NCBI GenBank assembly: GCA_937135955.1
Contig: CAKZOB010000069.1
Coordinates: 26,061-90,060, forward strand
Length of the DNA stretch: 64,000 nt
Origin: an uncultured Anaerolineales bacterium
GTDB taxonomy: Bacteria > Chloroflexota > Anaerolineae > Aggregatilineales > Aggregatilineaceae
Reading direction: 5' to 3'
Shown: positions 34,160-42,255 of the stretch, piece after piece
Layout of the letters: each line of letters starts with the position of its first letter
How positions within the stretch are numbered: the first letter of the stretch is position 1
Position numbers and translations under genes: made by a program
The notes under the pieces: generated by a model
Database searches by the model: none
What the model was told of the DNA's origin: nothing
The model's input: the letters and a program-made list of their open reading frames with translations, nothing else

Positions 34160-35881
34160 TCACCGGCGCAGCCAGTGCACCTCGCCGACCGGCCCGAACG
34201 TCCGCACCTGCACCGTGTGCCCGGTGCGCATGTCAATCAGGATCAGCGTGCCAATCGGACGTCCGTTTTCGTCGTAAGTCATGTTGCGCAGACCGGCTAC
34301 CAGCACCGGCCCGCCGGGGATGCTCACCCCCAGCGTCGGAGCACTGGCAAAGCCCCCCGCCCCTCCCGCCAGCGGCGCATACGGCCCGCTCAACGCAGGC
34401 GCAGCCATGGCCCGCAGGTACTGCGGCCCCATTTCCGGCGTCGAGGTGACCAACACATACCATACACCGCCGCTGTCGGCGGTCACGTCGAGCACTGGCG
34501 TGCCCTCCGGCAACAGGGGCGTCGGCGCGGCCTGTGCTCCCTGCGCCGGATCGATCACGAACAGCCCCGGCACAGCATATCCCCAAAACCACCCCCAGGT
34601 GAGCACACGCCCGTCCCCTGCCCAGGCGCTGGCACTGGCTGGCAGGCCCGACTGGAACAACTCAGCCCCGCTCTGCGCGTCGAGGATGCCCAAGCCGGTG
34701 CCTTCCCAGTAGCCGATTCCGGCCAGCAGATAGCGCCCGTCCGAACTCCAGCGCGGGTCGAAGTAGACGCGCACATCCGCCGGTGCGACGTTTTCGGCAA
34801 AGGGGGTGTTCTGCACAATCAGGCGGGGCGGACTGCTGCCGTCCAGCGGCACTACCCACAGTCCGCGCCCATCGTGATAGGCCAGGCGCGTGCCGTCTGG
34901 ACTCCAGGCGGGGCGCGCGGGCCAGGTACCGGTCTGCAAGGTCGCCAGCGCGCGCCGCTCATCACCACCGACGCGGGCGACGATCAGGGCATCGGAAATG
35001 GTGTAGGCGATCCACGCGCCATCCGGCGCGAGATCGTAGCGCAGGACAGGCACAGCCTCAGCGGTGAGCATCACCGGCGCGCCCCCCGCCTGCGCAATAC
35101 GCCAGACCTGCGGCGTGCCCCCCGCGTCCGGAGCCACATAGAGCAGGTCGGCAGGCAGGGCCAGGGCGCTGCCCGGCGCGTCTACCAGCGGGAGCGGGAG
35201 CGGCCCCCAGTCGAAGGCCAGCGCACCCGTCGTGCCGGGCACCACCAGGTTGCCTTCGCGCACGACTCCTTGCACCGACAGATAGGAGGGCACCGGCAGT
35301 TGGGGACGGGCCGGCGCTTCGGGCGCAGCGACCAGCGACCACTTCCCGCGCGCACCGCTGATGCGCGTGACTTTGCCCGCCGCGTCGCTGACAGACAGAG
35401 TGCTGGGGTCTTCCCAGTAGAGTTCGACCCACGCGCCCTGCACCGTGTCGAACAACGCTGTGCCGAATTCTCCCGCGCCAAGTTCGGCGATGCGCACACC
35501 AGCGGGCACAATATAGGCGATGCGTCCGGCGTCAGGTGACCAGGCGATCGTCTGCGCGGGGCCACTGGCGGGCGGGGGAGCATCCAGGAATTCCAGCACA
35601 TAGCCGCTGCCACCGTCCAGCCGCGCCACGATCACCGCGTTGTTGGCCGGGCTGCGGTAGACGTACCATTCACCGTCCGGCGCGATGTCGAAATCGGCAA
35701 TCGGCTGCCCTGGCTGAGAGATCACCGTCTGGCCGCCGTTGACCGGATCAACGTAGATTAATTCCTGCTGCGAGGTGAGGATATACAGCGGCGCGGGCAG
35801 GGGAAAAGCCCCTTCCTGAGCCTGCACCGGCGCAACCAGAAGCACCAGGATCAACCCTGTCAGGGCGAGCGCGCGGATCAT
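34160..35881 (-). CDS. Secreted TolB-like beta-propeller protein (573 aa)
   Basis: A signal peptide (LALTGLILVLLVAPVQAQ) precedes repeated blades with the PD40/TolB pattern: PDGEWYVYRS, WSPDAGRIAYI, APDGAWIAYTI, WSPDGTRLAYHDG, WSSDGRYLLAG and a closing strand set, about six to eight blades over the full length. No catalytic motif is visible. Such propellers are usually scaffolds for binding in the cell envelope. The name fits structure only; there are no Tol/Pal genes here. Possibly co-transcribed with the response regulator. Confidence 0.85.
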   Translation of the reverse strand: MIRALALTGLILVLLVAPVQAQEGAFPLPAPLYILTSQQELIYVDPVNGGQTVISQPGQPIADFDIAPDGEWYVYRSPANNAVIVARLDGGSGYVLEFLDAPPPASGPAQTIAWSPDAGRIAYIVPAGVRIAELGAGEFGTALFDTVQGAWVELYWEDPSTLSVSDAAGKVTRISGARGKWSLVAAPEAPARPQLPVPSYLSVQGVVREGNLVVPGTTGALAFDWGPLPLPLVDAPGSALALPADLLYVAPDAGGTPQVWRIAQAGGAPVMLTAEAVPVLRYDLAPDGAWIAYTISDALIVARVGGDERRALATLQTGTWPARPAWSPDGTRLAYHDGRGLWVVPLDGSSPPRLIVQNTPFAENVAPADVRVYFDPRWSSDGRYLLAGIGYWEGTGLGILDAQSGAELFQSGLPASASAWAGDGRVLTWGWFWGYAVPGLFVIDPAQGAQAAPTPLLPEGTPVLDVTADSGGVWYVLVTSTPEMGPQYLRAMAAPALSGPYAPLAGGAGGFASAPTLGVSIPGGPVLVAGLRNMTYDENGRPIGTLILIDMRTGHTVQVRTFGPVGEVHWLRR

Positions 35882-35999
35882 AGGAATACACTCTTTCGCT
35901 CAGGTCATCGCTGTGCAGCAGTATAGCAGCGAAGGGCGTTGTATGCCTAGCCTGTGGAGAAAACGGGGCGCATTCAGATGCCCCCAAGGGAATCTAAGT

Positions 36000-36052
36000 C
36001 CGTAAATTCGGTTCTGTAGGGGCGCTGCTTGCTGCGCGACAGGAATTTACGG
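36000..36052. repeat. Short dispersed repeat, family C, copy 2
   Basis: A 53-bp unit with perfect 10-bp inverted ends CCGTAAATTC and GAATTTACGG, containing TAGGGGCGCTGCTTGCTGCG. It matches 3431-3484 in inverted orientation. Confidence 0.85.
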
Positions 36053-36061
36053 ATAGGTTGT

Positions 36062-36089
36062 AAAGAAAAGGCTCCCTCATCGGGGAGCC
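36062..36089 (-). terminator. Rho-independent terminator of clpC
   Basis: On the minus strand GGCTCCC, loop, GGGAGCC, then TTTTCTTT. It lies about 30 bases after the clpC stop. Confidence 0.9.
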
Positions 36090-36117
36090 ATTCCTGCCAT
36101 CGGGAGTTGGGGCAGCC

Positions 36118-38628
36118 TCAGGCGGTCTCGCCCACCGGCTTTTCAGGCTGTTCGGGCTGCCCCGGCTGCATTTCGCTGAAAGTCAATTCATCCTTCTCGG
36201 CGTCGTAGTCCACCAGCACGGTGCTGCCCAGCTTGATATCGCCCGCCAGGATCACGTCGGATAGGCGATCCTCCACCAGGTTGGTGATCAGGCGGCGCAG
36301 CGGGCGCGCGCCGTAGTCCGGGTCGTAGCCCTTATCGGCCAGATATTGCCGGGCTGCTTCGGACAGCGTGACCGACATGGCCCGTTCGGCCAGGCGCTCG
36401 TTGACCTTCTTGATCTCCAGGTCAACGATCTGCGCGATCTCATCCTTGCTGAGGGCGCGGAAGACGATCGTCGCGTCCACACGGTTGAGGAATTCCGGGC
36501 GGAAGGCGCGGCGCAGGCTGTCCATCAGCGTCTTGCGCATCTCTTCGTAGCTCTGCTGCTGCGTCTCCGTGGTCTCCGGCAGGCCGAAGCCCAGTGCCGT
36601 ACCCCGCTTGATCAGGTCAGCGCCGATGTTGCTGGTCATGATGATGATGGCGTTGCGAAAGTCCACGCGCCGACCGCGCGCATCCGACAGATGCCCTTCT
36701 TCCATGATCTGCAGCAGCATGTTGAAGGTTTCCGGATGCGCCTTCTCAATCTCGTCGAAGACGACGATGCTATAGGGACGACGGCGCAGCGCTTCGGTGA
36801 GTTGACCGGCATCCTCGTACCCCACATAGCCGGGCGGCGCACCCGTCAGGCGGGCGACGTTGTGCCGCTCCATGAACTCGCTCATGTCGAGCTGAATGAG
36901 AGCATCTTCGCTGCCGAACATGAACTCGGCCAGCGCTTTGGTTAGCTCAGTCTTGCCGACGCCGGTCGGCCCCAGGAAGATGAACGAACCAATGGGCCGG
37001 CGCGGGTCCTTCAGGCCGGCGCGGGCGCGGCGCACAGCCTTGCTGATAGCTTCGATGGCCTCGTCCTGGCCGACGATGCGCTTGTGCAGTTCTTCTTCCA
37101 TGTGCAGCAGGCGCTCGGATTCTTCCTGAGCGATGGTGGTGACGGGGATGCCCGTCCACATACCCACCACCTCGGCCACATCTTCAGCGGTCAGGCGCGC
37201 GCGTTGCGTCACCGGGTCCCAGTGAGCGCGGTAGCTTTCCAGTTCGGCTTCCAGTTCGGCGATGCGTTCCTGAATGCTGGCGCGTTCTTCGTCCGACAAT
37301 TCGTCGGCCATGATCTCCAGGTCTTCGCGGGCGATGCGCAATTCGCTCTCCAGGCGCTTGACGCGCGAGGATTCGGGCGACTTGTACATGCGCACGCGGC
37401 TGGCCCCTTCGTCGATCAGGTCAATGGCTTTGTCCGGCAGGAAGCGGTCGGGCACGTAACGCGCCGAGAGCGTCGCTGCGGCCACGATCGCCTCGTCGGT
37501 GATGTCAAGGTTATGATGCTCCTCATACGGCTTGCGGATGCCGTGCAGAATCTCGATCGTCTCTTCGATGGTCGGCTCCTCGACCATCACCTTCTGGAAG
37601 CGGCGTTCCAGGGCGGCGTCGCTTTCGATGTGGCGGCGGTACTCGTCGAGCGTGGTCGCGCCGATGCACTGCAGTTCGCCGCGCGCCAGCGCCGGTTTGA
37701 GGATGTTGGCCGCATCCACGCTGCTGCCCGCCGACCCAGCCCCGACCAGCATGTGCACTTCGTCAATGAAGAGGATGCTATCGGACTGCTTGAGTTCTTC
37801 GATGACGCGCTTCAGGCGTTCCTCGAACTGCCCGCGATACATCGTCCCGGCCACCAGCGACCCCACGTCGAGCTGCAACACGCGCTTCCCCAGCAGCGGC
37901 GCGGGGGCGTCGCGGTCTACGATGCGCTGGGCCAGGCCCTCGACGATGGCCGTCTTGCCCACGCCCGGTTCGCCGATCAGGGCGGGATTGTTCTTCTGAC
38001 GGCGGCTGAGAATCTGGATGACGCGCTCGATCTCCATCTGCCGCCCGATGACGGGATCGAGTTTGCCCTGCTCGGCCAGCGCGGTCAGGTCGGTGGCCAA
38101 TTGATCCACCATGGGCGTCTTGACGGCAGAGCGCGGCGTGCGATCGGGGGTAGCTTCTGGAGTGCGACGCGGCGTCTGCAAAGGATTCTCCTGCAACACG
38201 CGGCGGGTATGCCGGCGCACCTCGTCCGGGCTGATGTTCAACTCACGCAAGACATCTACCGCCACGCCATCGGTGGTGCGCACCAGACCCAGCAGCAGAT
38301 GCTCGGTGCCGATATAGTGATGCCCCATGCGCCGGGCTTCGTCTACGGCCAGTTCGAGCACCTTCTTGGTGGCCGGTGCCAGATCCATCCGGGTGACACC
38401 GGGGCGCTTGTTGGCAGCGGTCAGCCGCTCGATGATCTGTTCGACGCGGTCGGGGTGCAGGCCCATCTCACGCAAGACCTTACCGGCCACGCCGCCTTCT
38501 TCGCGCATCAAGCCCAAGAGCAGGTGCTCGGTGCCTATATAGCTATGCTGCATACGCTCGGCCTCTTCCTGAGCCAGGCTCAGGACGCGACGAGCACGCT
38601 GCGTAAAGCGCTCCATCTTGTTCGACAT
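36118..38628 (-). CDS. clpC: ATP-dependent Clp protease ATPase subunit ClpC (836 aa)
   Basis: HSP100 unfoldase that feeds ClpP or refolds proteins. Two Clp_N repeats at the N-terminus (each with [13 protein letters not shown]), AAA-1 with Walker [10 protein letters not shown] and FIDEVHML, a short ClpC-type middle coiled coil (~residues 405-470), and AAA-2 with GPTGVGKTE, then the C-terminal D2-small domain. AAA-2 also carries [12 protein letters not shown]. The last 30 residues are Pro/Glu-rich. ATG at 38628 (MSNKMERFT) follows GGAGAG; an upstream extension to 38679 is not typical. No mcsA/mcsB/ctsR genes are nearby and I see no CtsR or CIRCE site in the upstream gap. Confidence 0.97.
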   Translation of the reverse strand: MSNKMERFTQRARRVLSLAQEEAERMQHSYIGTEHLLLGLMREEGGVAGKVLREMGLHPDRVEQIIERLTAANKRPGVTRMDLAPATKKVLELAVDEARRMGHHYIGTEHLLLGLVRTTDGVAVDVLRELNISPDEVRRHTRRVLQENPLQTPRRTPEATPDRTPRSAVKTPMVDQLATDLTALAEQGKLDPVIGRQMEIERVIQILSRRQKNNPALIGEPGVGKTAIVEGLAQRIVDRDAPAPLLGKRVLQLDVGSLVAGTMYRGQFEERLKRVIEELKQSDSILFIDEVHMLVGAGSAGSSVDAANILKPALARGELQCIGATTLDEYRRHIESDAALERRFQKVMVEEPTIEETIEILHGIRKPYEEHHNLDITDEAIVAAATLSARYVPDRFLPDKAIDLIDEGASRVRMYKSPESSRVKRLESELRIAREDLEIMADELSDEERASIQERIAELEAELESYRAHWDPVTQRARLTAEDVAEVVGMWTGIPVTTIAQEESERLLHMEEELHKRIVGQDEAIEAISKAVRRARAGLKDPRRPIGSFIFLGPTGVGKTELTKALAEFMFGSEDALIQLDMSEFMERHNVARLTGAPPGYVGYEDAGQLTEALRRRPYSIVVFDEIEKAHPETFNMLLQIMEEGHLSDARGRRVDFRNAIIIMTSNIGADLIKRGTALGFGLPETTETQQQSYEEMRKTLMDSLRRAFRPEFLNRVDATIVFRALSKDEIAQIVDLEIKKVNERLAERAMSVTLSEAARQYLADKGYDPDYGARPLRRLITNLVEDRLSDVILAGDIKLGSTVLVDYDAEKDELTFSEMQPGQPEQPEKPVGETA

Positions 38629-39066
38629 CGTGTCAGTCTCTCCTAGCCCCGTTTCCGACGGTGCGGTGCAGCGCGGCACAAGAGCGTTTTTGCGGTAGTT
38701 TGAGGGTCGTCAGACGTATGATCTCTGCAACCCTCACCCTATTTTAGATAACTCTGTGTCCGAATTCCCAATGATTTTCATCATATTTACATCAAATGGA
38801 CGCCGGATTGCTGCGATTCTCAGCAGACTCTCAGCCTGATCTGGAATGCTAACCGACCGCAGTACGAAGCAAGACGATTCTGACAACAGTGCCGTTCAGC
38901 GAAGGCATAGTGGGTGGAAAGCGCGGGGAGCCTGACTGATTGCCTCTGCTCCCGACTGAGGCGCTTTCTATATCTATTGTAACACGACCGCCCCCAGCGA
39001 AAGCAACCCCTTGCCCCAAGAAGTAGGGCAAACGCCGGAAACGTCTGGTAAGCGAGCGCAACCGAT
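38629..39066. other. Gap upstream of clpC
   Basis: Contains an AT-rich stretch (38740-38810) and, on the minus strand, TACAAT at 38976-38981 as a possible -10 far upstream of clpC; its -35 is poor. No convincing gene, repeat or heat-shock operator seen. Confidence 0.35.
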
Positions 39067-39111
39067 GATAAAAGGCCCTTTCCCCTGGCGTTCGCAGCGG
39101 GGAAGGACCTT
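39067..39111 (-). terminator. Rho-independent terminator of rpsA
   Basis: On the minus strand AAGG.CCTTCCCC pairs with GGGGAAAGG.CCTT with a small internal bulge, followed by TTTTATCA. Confidence 0.85.
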
Positions 39112-39152
39112 CGCATCAACCCATCAGGCGGCTGCGCCAACCCGCGGGCGAT

Positions 39153-40541
39153 TTATTCCGCCTGGTCGGGCGTTGCTTCGTCCGGAGACTCTTCCTGCTC
39201 GGCGAGAGGTTCTTCGCCGATTTCCGAGGCGAGCGCCTGCCAGTCCTGATCGATGTACTTGGCCGAGTCCACCTGCCGCAGCGATAGCCCCAGACGGCGC
39301 TCGTTGGCATCAATCTTGACAATGCGCAGCGTCAACACGTCGCCCACCAGCACGACTTCGCGCGGGTGCGATACACGATAGTCGGCCAGTTCGGAAATGT
39401 GGATCAGCCCTTCGATCTCTGGCCGGTCTACCAGGCGGGCGAAAGCGCCGAACTTGGTCAGCTTGGTCACCGTAGCCTGCACCAGTTGTCCGACCGCGTA
39501 ATTGGCGATCACTTCCTGCCAGGGGTCGCGCTCCAGGCGCTTCATGCTCAGCCCGATGCGCTTGCGCTGCGGATCAACGCTGATGACCTCGACTTCGACT
39601 TCCTGACCCACTTCCAGCACCTCGCGCGGGTGCGTGATGTGCTTCCAGGAGAGTTCAGTCAGGTGCACCAGGCCATCGGCCCCGCCCAGGTCAACGAACG
39701 CGCCGAAGTCGGCAATGCTGATCACGCGGCCCTTGCGCACCTCGCCTTCGCGCAGCGTTTCCAGCAGGCGGCCTTTCTGCATCTCGCGCCATTCGCGCAT
39801 GGCCGCCCGTTCGGACAGGATCAGGCGGTTACGGGCGCGGTCGATCTCCACCACCTTGACGGCGATGTCCTCGCCCACCATCCTGCCCCAGCGTTCTTCG
39901 GGGCTGTTGCCGACGGCGCGCTGCAAACGGTCGCGGCTGACCTGACTGGCGGGCACGAACCCGCGCACCGTGCCGAAGCGCACGATCAGGCCGCCTTTGT
40001 TGTAGCCAGCGATCTTGCTGTAGTACGCCTGCTTGGTCTGGTAATGCTGCTCGGCCAGGCTCCAGTTGCGCTCTTCTTCGGCGCGGGCCAGGGACAGCAC
40101 GGGTCGCCCATCGGAGCCTTTGGCCTTGAGCACGTAGGCGCTCACCGGGCTACCCGGTCTGAGCGCTTCCAGCGCCTCGCGATCCATACGATCCAGCTCG
40201 CGGCTGGCGATCACGCCGACCACGCCCTCGCCCAGGTCTACCAGTACCTCGGTGGGGCTGGTGGAAAGGACCGCGCCTTCGACGATCTTGCCCCGCTGAA
40301 CGCCGGTCGTCTCGTCGGCCTGGCCTTCGGCGCTCTCTTCGGCCTGTTCGTCTTCTTCGTCTTCGTCGCGGTCCACCGCAGCGACCGCATCCTCGAACGA
40401 ATCGCGCTCAGAGGACTGCTCAGGTAGGGCTTCGTCCGCAAGCTCTGGGACAGACAGGGCTTCGGAAAGAGTGTGCTCGACCGCTGGCATGGTTTCTTCT
40501 GCCCCCATGTCAGGGTCAGGATTGGGCTTGTAGGACTCCAT
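39153..40541 (-). CDS. rpsA: Ribosomal protein S1-like, four S1 domains (462 aa)
   Basis: Four S1 RNA-binding domains follow an acidic, low-complexity N-terminal tail of about 80 residues ([20 protein letters not shown]). Domains lie near 83-152, 165-235, 248-318 and 333-405; the third, [30 protein letters not shown] as a whole, is the classic form. The protein binds mRNA on the 30S subunit. It is shorter than the six-domain E. coli protein, as in many non-proteobacteria. A good promoter and terminator bracket the single gene, so it is probably monocistronic. Confidence 0.9.
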   Translation of the reverse strand: MESYKPNPDPDMGAEETMPAVEHTLSEALSVPELADEALPEQSSERDSFEDAVAAVDRDEDEEDEQAEESAEGQADETTGVQRGKIVEGAVLSTSPTEVLVDLGEGVVGVIASRELDRMDREALEALRPGSPVSAYVLKAKGSDGRPVLSLARAEEERNWSLAEQHYQTKQAYYSKIAGYNKGGLIVRFGTVRGFVPASQVSRDRLQRAVGNSPEERWGRMVGEDIAVKVVEIDRARNRLILSERAAMREWREMQKGRLLETLREGEVRKGRVISIADFGAFVDLGGADGLVHLTELSWKHITHPREVLEVGQEVEVEVISVDPQRKRIGLSMKRLERDPWQEVIANYAVGQLVQATVTKLTKFGAFARLVDRPEIEGLIHISELADYRVSHPREVVLVGDVLTLRIVKIDANERRLGLSLRQVDSAKYIDQDWQALASEIGEEPLAEQEESPDEATPDQAE

Positions 40542-40578
40542 GGAAGTTTCGTTCTCCGGTACTCACGAGTGCAGGGGC

Positions 40579-40607
40579 ATTATACACACAGGCAAGCCAA
40601 TAATCAA
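40579..40607 (-). promoter_or_regulatory. Promoter for rpsA
   Basis: Minus strand TTGATT (40607-40602), 17-base spacer, TATAAT (40584-40579). The start would be near 40572, about 30 bases before the ATG. Confidence 0.7.
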
Positions 40608-40715
40608 ACGCTTTGTGGGGCGCAGATGCAAAATCTGCCGAATAGCATACAATGAGGGGAGCATTGGCAGATTCCCGACGCTGCAGGGGGTGGAGAGACT
40701 GCAAAGGGGGGCGGT

Positions 40716-41981
40716 GTGGACGATAGAGGGATGTACCCCGATGTGCTGGGGCAGTTGAGCGACCACCGTCTGACCATCGGTGACCTGGTGCAATGCGCGC
40801 TGGGCATCTTTCCGGCAGTGACCGCGCTCGATCGTCCGGTCGAAGCGCTGGTGCTGCTGCAAAACATGACCAACCGTCCCCTGGCAGTACGTCTGCTGGT
40901 GAAGACGCCCGTGCGCGACGCGACGGGACAACCGGCGCTCTTCTTCACCCCGCGTCCACGCCTGGCGCTGACCCTGCCGCCAGCAGAATGTGGGCTGGTG
41001 CACATCCCCATCACCCCTCAGGCCCCCACCCGTCCCGCCCCAGGTTACCCCGTGATGGTGGCTATCGAGGCCACCGCGCCGGATCGCTATCAGGTCGTCC
41101 GACCGCCGTCGGGCGGACCGCCCCCCAGCCTGCTGACGATCTCTCCCACCCGCCTGGCGGTGCTGCGCGACATCTCCTTCAGCGCCCGGCAGGTGGCCCC
41201 CCAACAACTGGGCGTCATGCTGGATGTCTATCCCGGACGGCTCCCCTCCCCCGACGAGCCGCCGCAACCGCGCTATGAGGCGCTGTGGACGTTGAACGAC
41301 TTCCGGCAGGAGGAGCAGCAGGTAGCGGCAAGCTGCGCCGACGCGCTGAAGGTGGCCCGCACGCTCTCTCCGGCGTTGCTCTATGTCCCCTTGCTGGAAC
41401 ACACCAACGCCGTCTTTGCCGAGGCGGGGATGCCCCTTCACCCGGCAGAAGCGCTGTTCATCGTGCGGGGGCTGATGTACGTGTTGCAGGAAGGGCTGGA
41501 CCTGGAACAGGGCTTTTCTCGCGAAGAAAGCGCCTGGTTCAAACGGCTGTGCCGCTTGCTGGCCACCGACCCGGACGCAGCCCACGACATTGATCGGCTG
41601 ATCAGCCTGCTCTACCCGGCGGTGATCTACGACGCGACCATGCTCGGCTTCTATGTGGTGAGCAGCTTCACCGACGCCGACTTTGGCGATCAGGCGGAGC
41701 GCACCGAGTACGCGACTCGCCTGGTCGCTGCGCTGGAAGGTCGTGCGGCCATCCGGCTGGAGCATATCTACGTCCCGCTGGTGCTGGTGGGCGTGGCCCT
41801 GCACGGACGGGTGCTGTTGCCCGGCGAAAAACCCTGGCAAAGCCTGATTCAGCTCACGCACGCGCGCGATGGTCGTATAGACCTGGCTGGTGCCGCCCTC
41901 AACGAAGTGTTCGACCTGTTGAACCTGCTCATTGACAAAGCGCGTCGCCTGTTGACCGACCTGCGCATCCCCCGCGACTGA
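40716..41981 (+). CDS. Conserved hypothetical protein (421 aa)
   Basis: No recognised family. The first ~200 residues look beta-rich (alternating hydrophobics, many prolines, e.g. PVEALVLLQNMTNRPLAVRLLVK), perhaps an Ig-like or C2-like fold; the second half is helical (residues ~210-415) with LRLLATDPDAAHDIDRLISLLYP-like segments. No signal peptide or membrane span, so cytoplasmic. The gene is divergent from rpsA. GTG at 40716 follows AAAGGGGGGCG; ATG at 40731 is an alternative. The function cannot be inferred from the neighbours. Confidence 0.75.
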   Translation: MDDRGMYPDVLGQLSDHRLTIGDLVQCALGIFPAVTALDRPVEALVLLQNMTNRPLAVRLLVKTPVRDATGQPALFFTPRPRLALTLPPAECGLVHIPITPQAPTRPAPGYPVMVAIEATAPDRYQVVRPPSGGPPPSLLTISPTRLAVLRDISFSARQVAPQQLGVMLDVYPGRLPSPDEPPQPRYEALWTLNDFRQEEQQVAASCADALKVARTLSPALLYVPLLEHTNAVFAEAGMPLHPAEALFIVRGLMYVLQEGLDLEQGFSREESAWFKRLCRLLATDPDAAHDIDRLISLLYPAVIYDATMLGFYVVSSFTDADFGDQAERTEYATRLVAALEGRAAIRLEHIYVPLVLVGVALHGRVLLPGEKPWQSLIQLTHARDGRIDLAGAALNEVFDLLNLLIDKARRLLTDLRIPRD

Positions 41982-42027
41982 GCAACCGGGATCGCAAAGG
42001 GGCCGTGCTGCCCGCACGACCCCCAGG

Positions 42028-42213
42028 GGGATTGCATCAAACTGCTTGCCGCTTTACCTCCCCCCAGCCTCGCTTCGCTCGGCTTGCCCCCTCCCCGATG
42101 CGGGAGGGGGCAACGAGGCGCGCCAGCGCCGAGTGGAGGTGAGGTCAACCAGAAGATCACACCTGAGCTTACTTCTGCCCATGGTTCTGCTGGCTGGTTT
42201 TGATGCGATGACC
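42028..42213. mobile_element. MITE-like element, family B (fullest copy)
   Basis: A 186-bp non-coding unit bounded by GGGATTGCATCAAAC and the imperfect inverse GTTTTGATGCGATGACC. The interior contains CCTCGCTTCGCTCGGCTTG and GGCGCGCCAGCGCCGAG, matched at 11380-11466 and 22285-22428. No gene lies in 41982-42255. Confidence 0.75.
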
Positions 42214-42255
42214 CTGGCACGCCCCCCTTTGAACTTGCTGAAAGACTGCGCCCGA

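Noticed and set aside
37084..38646. 520-codon plus-strand frame opposite clpC
   Set aside because: Shadow of a highly conserved gene; composition unlike any protein.
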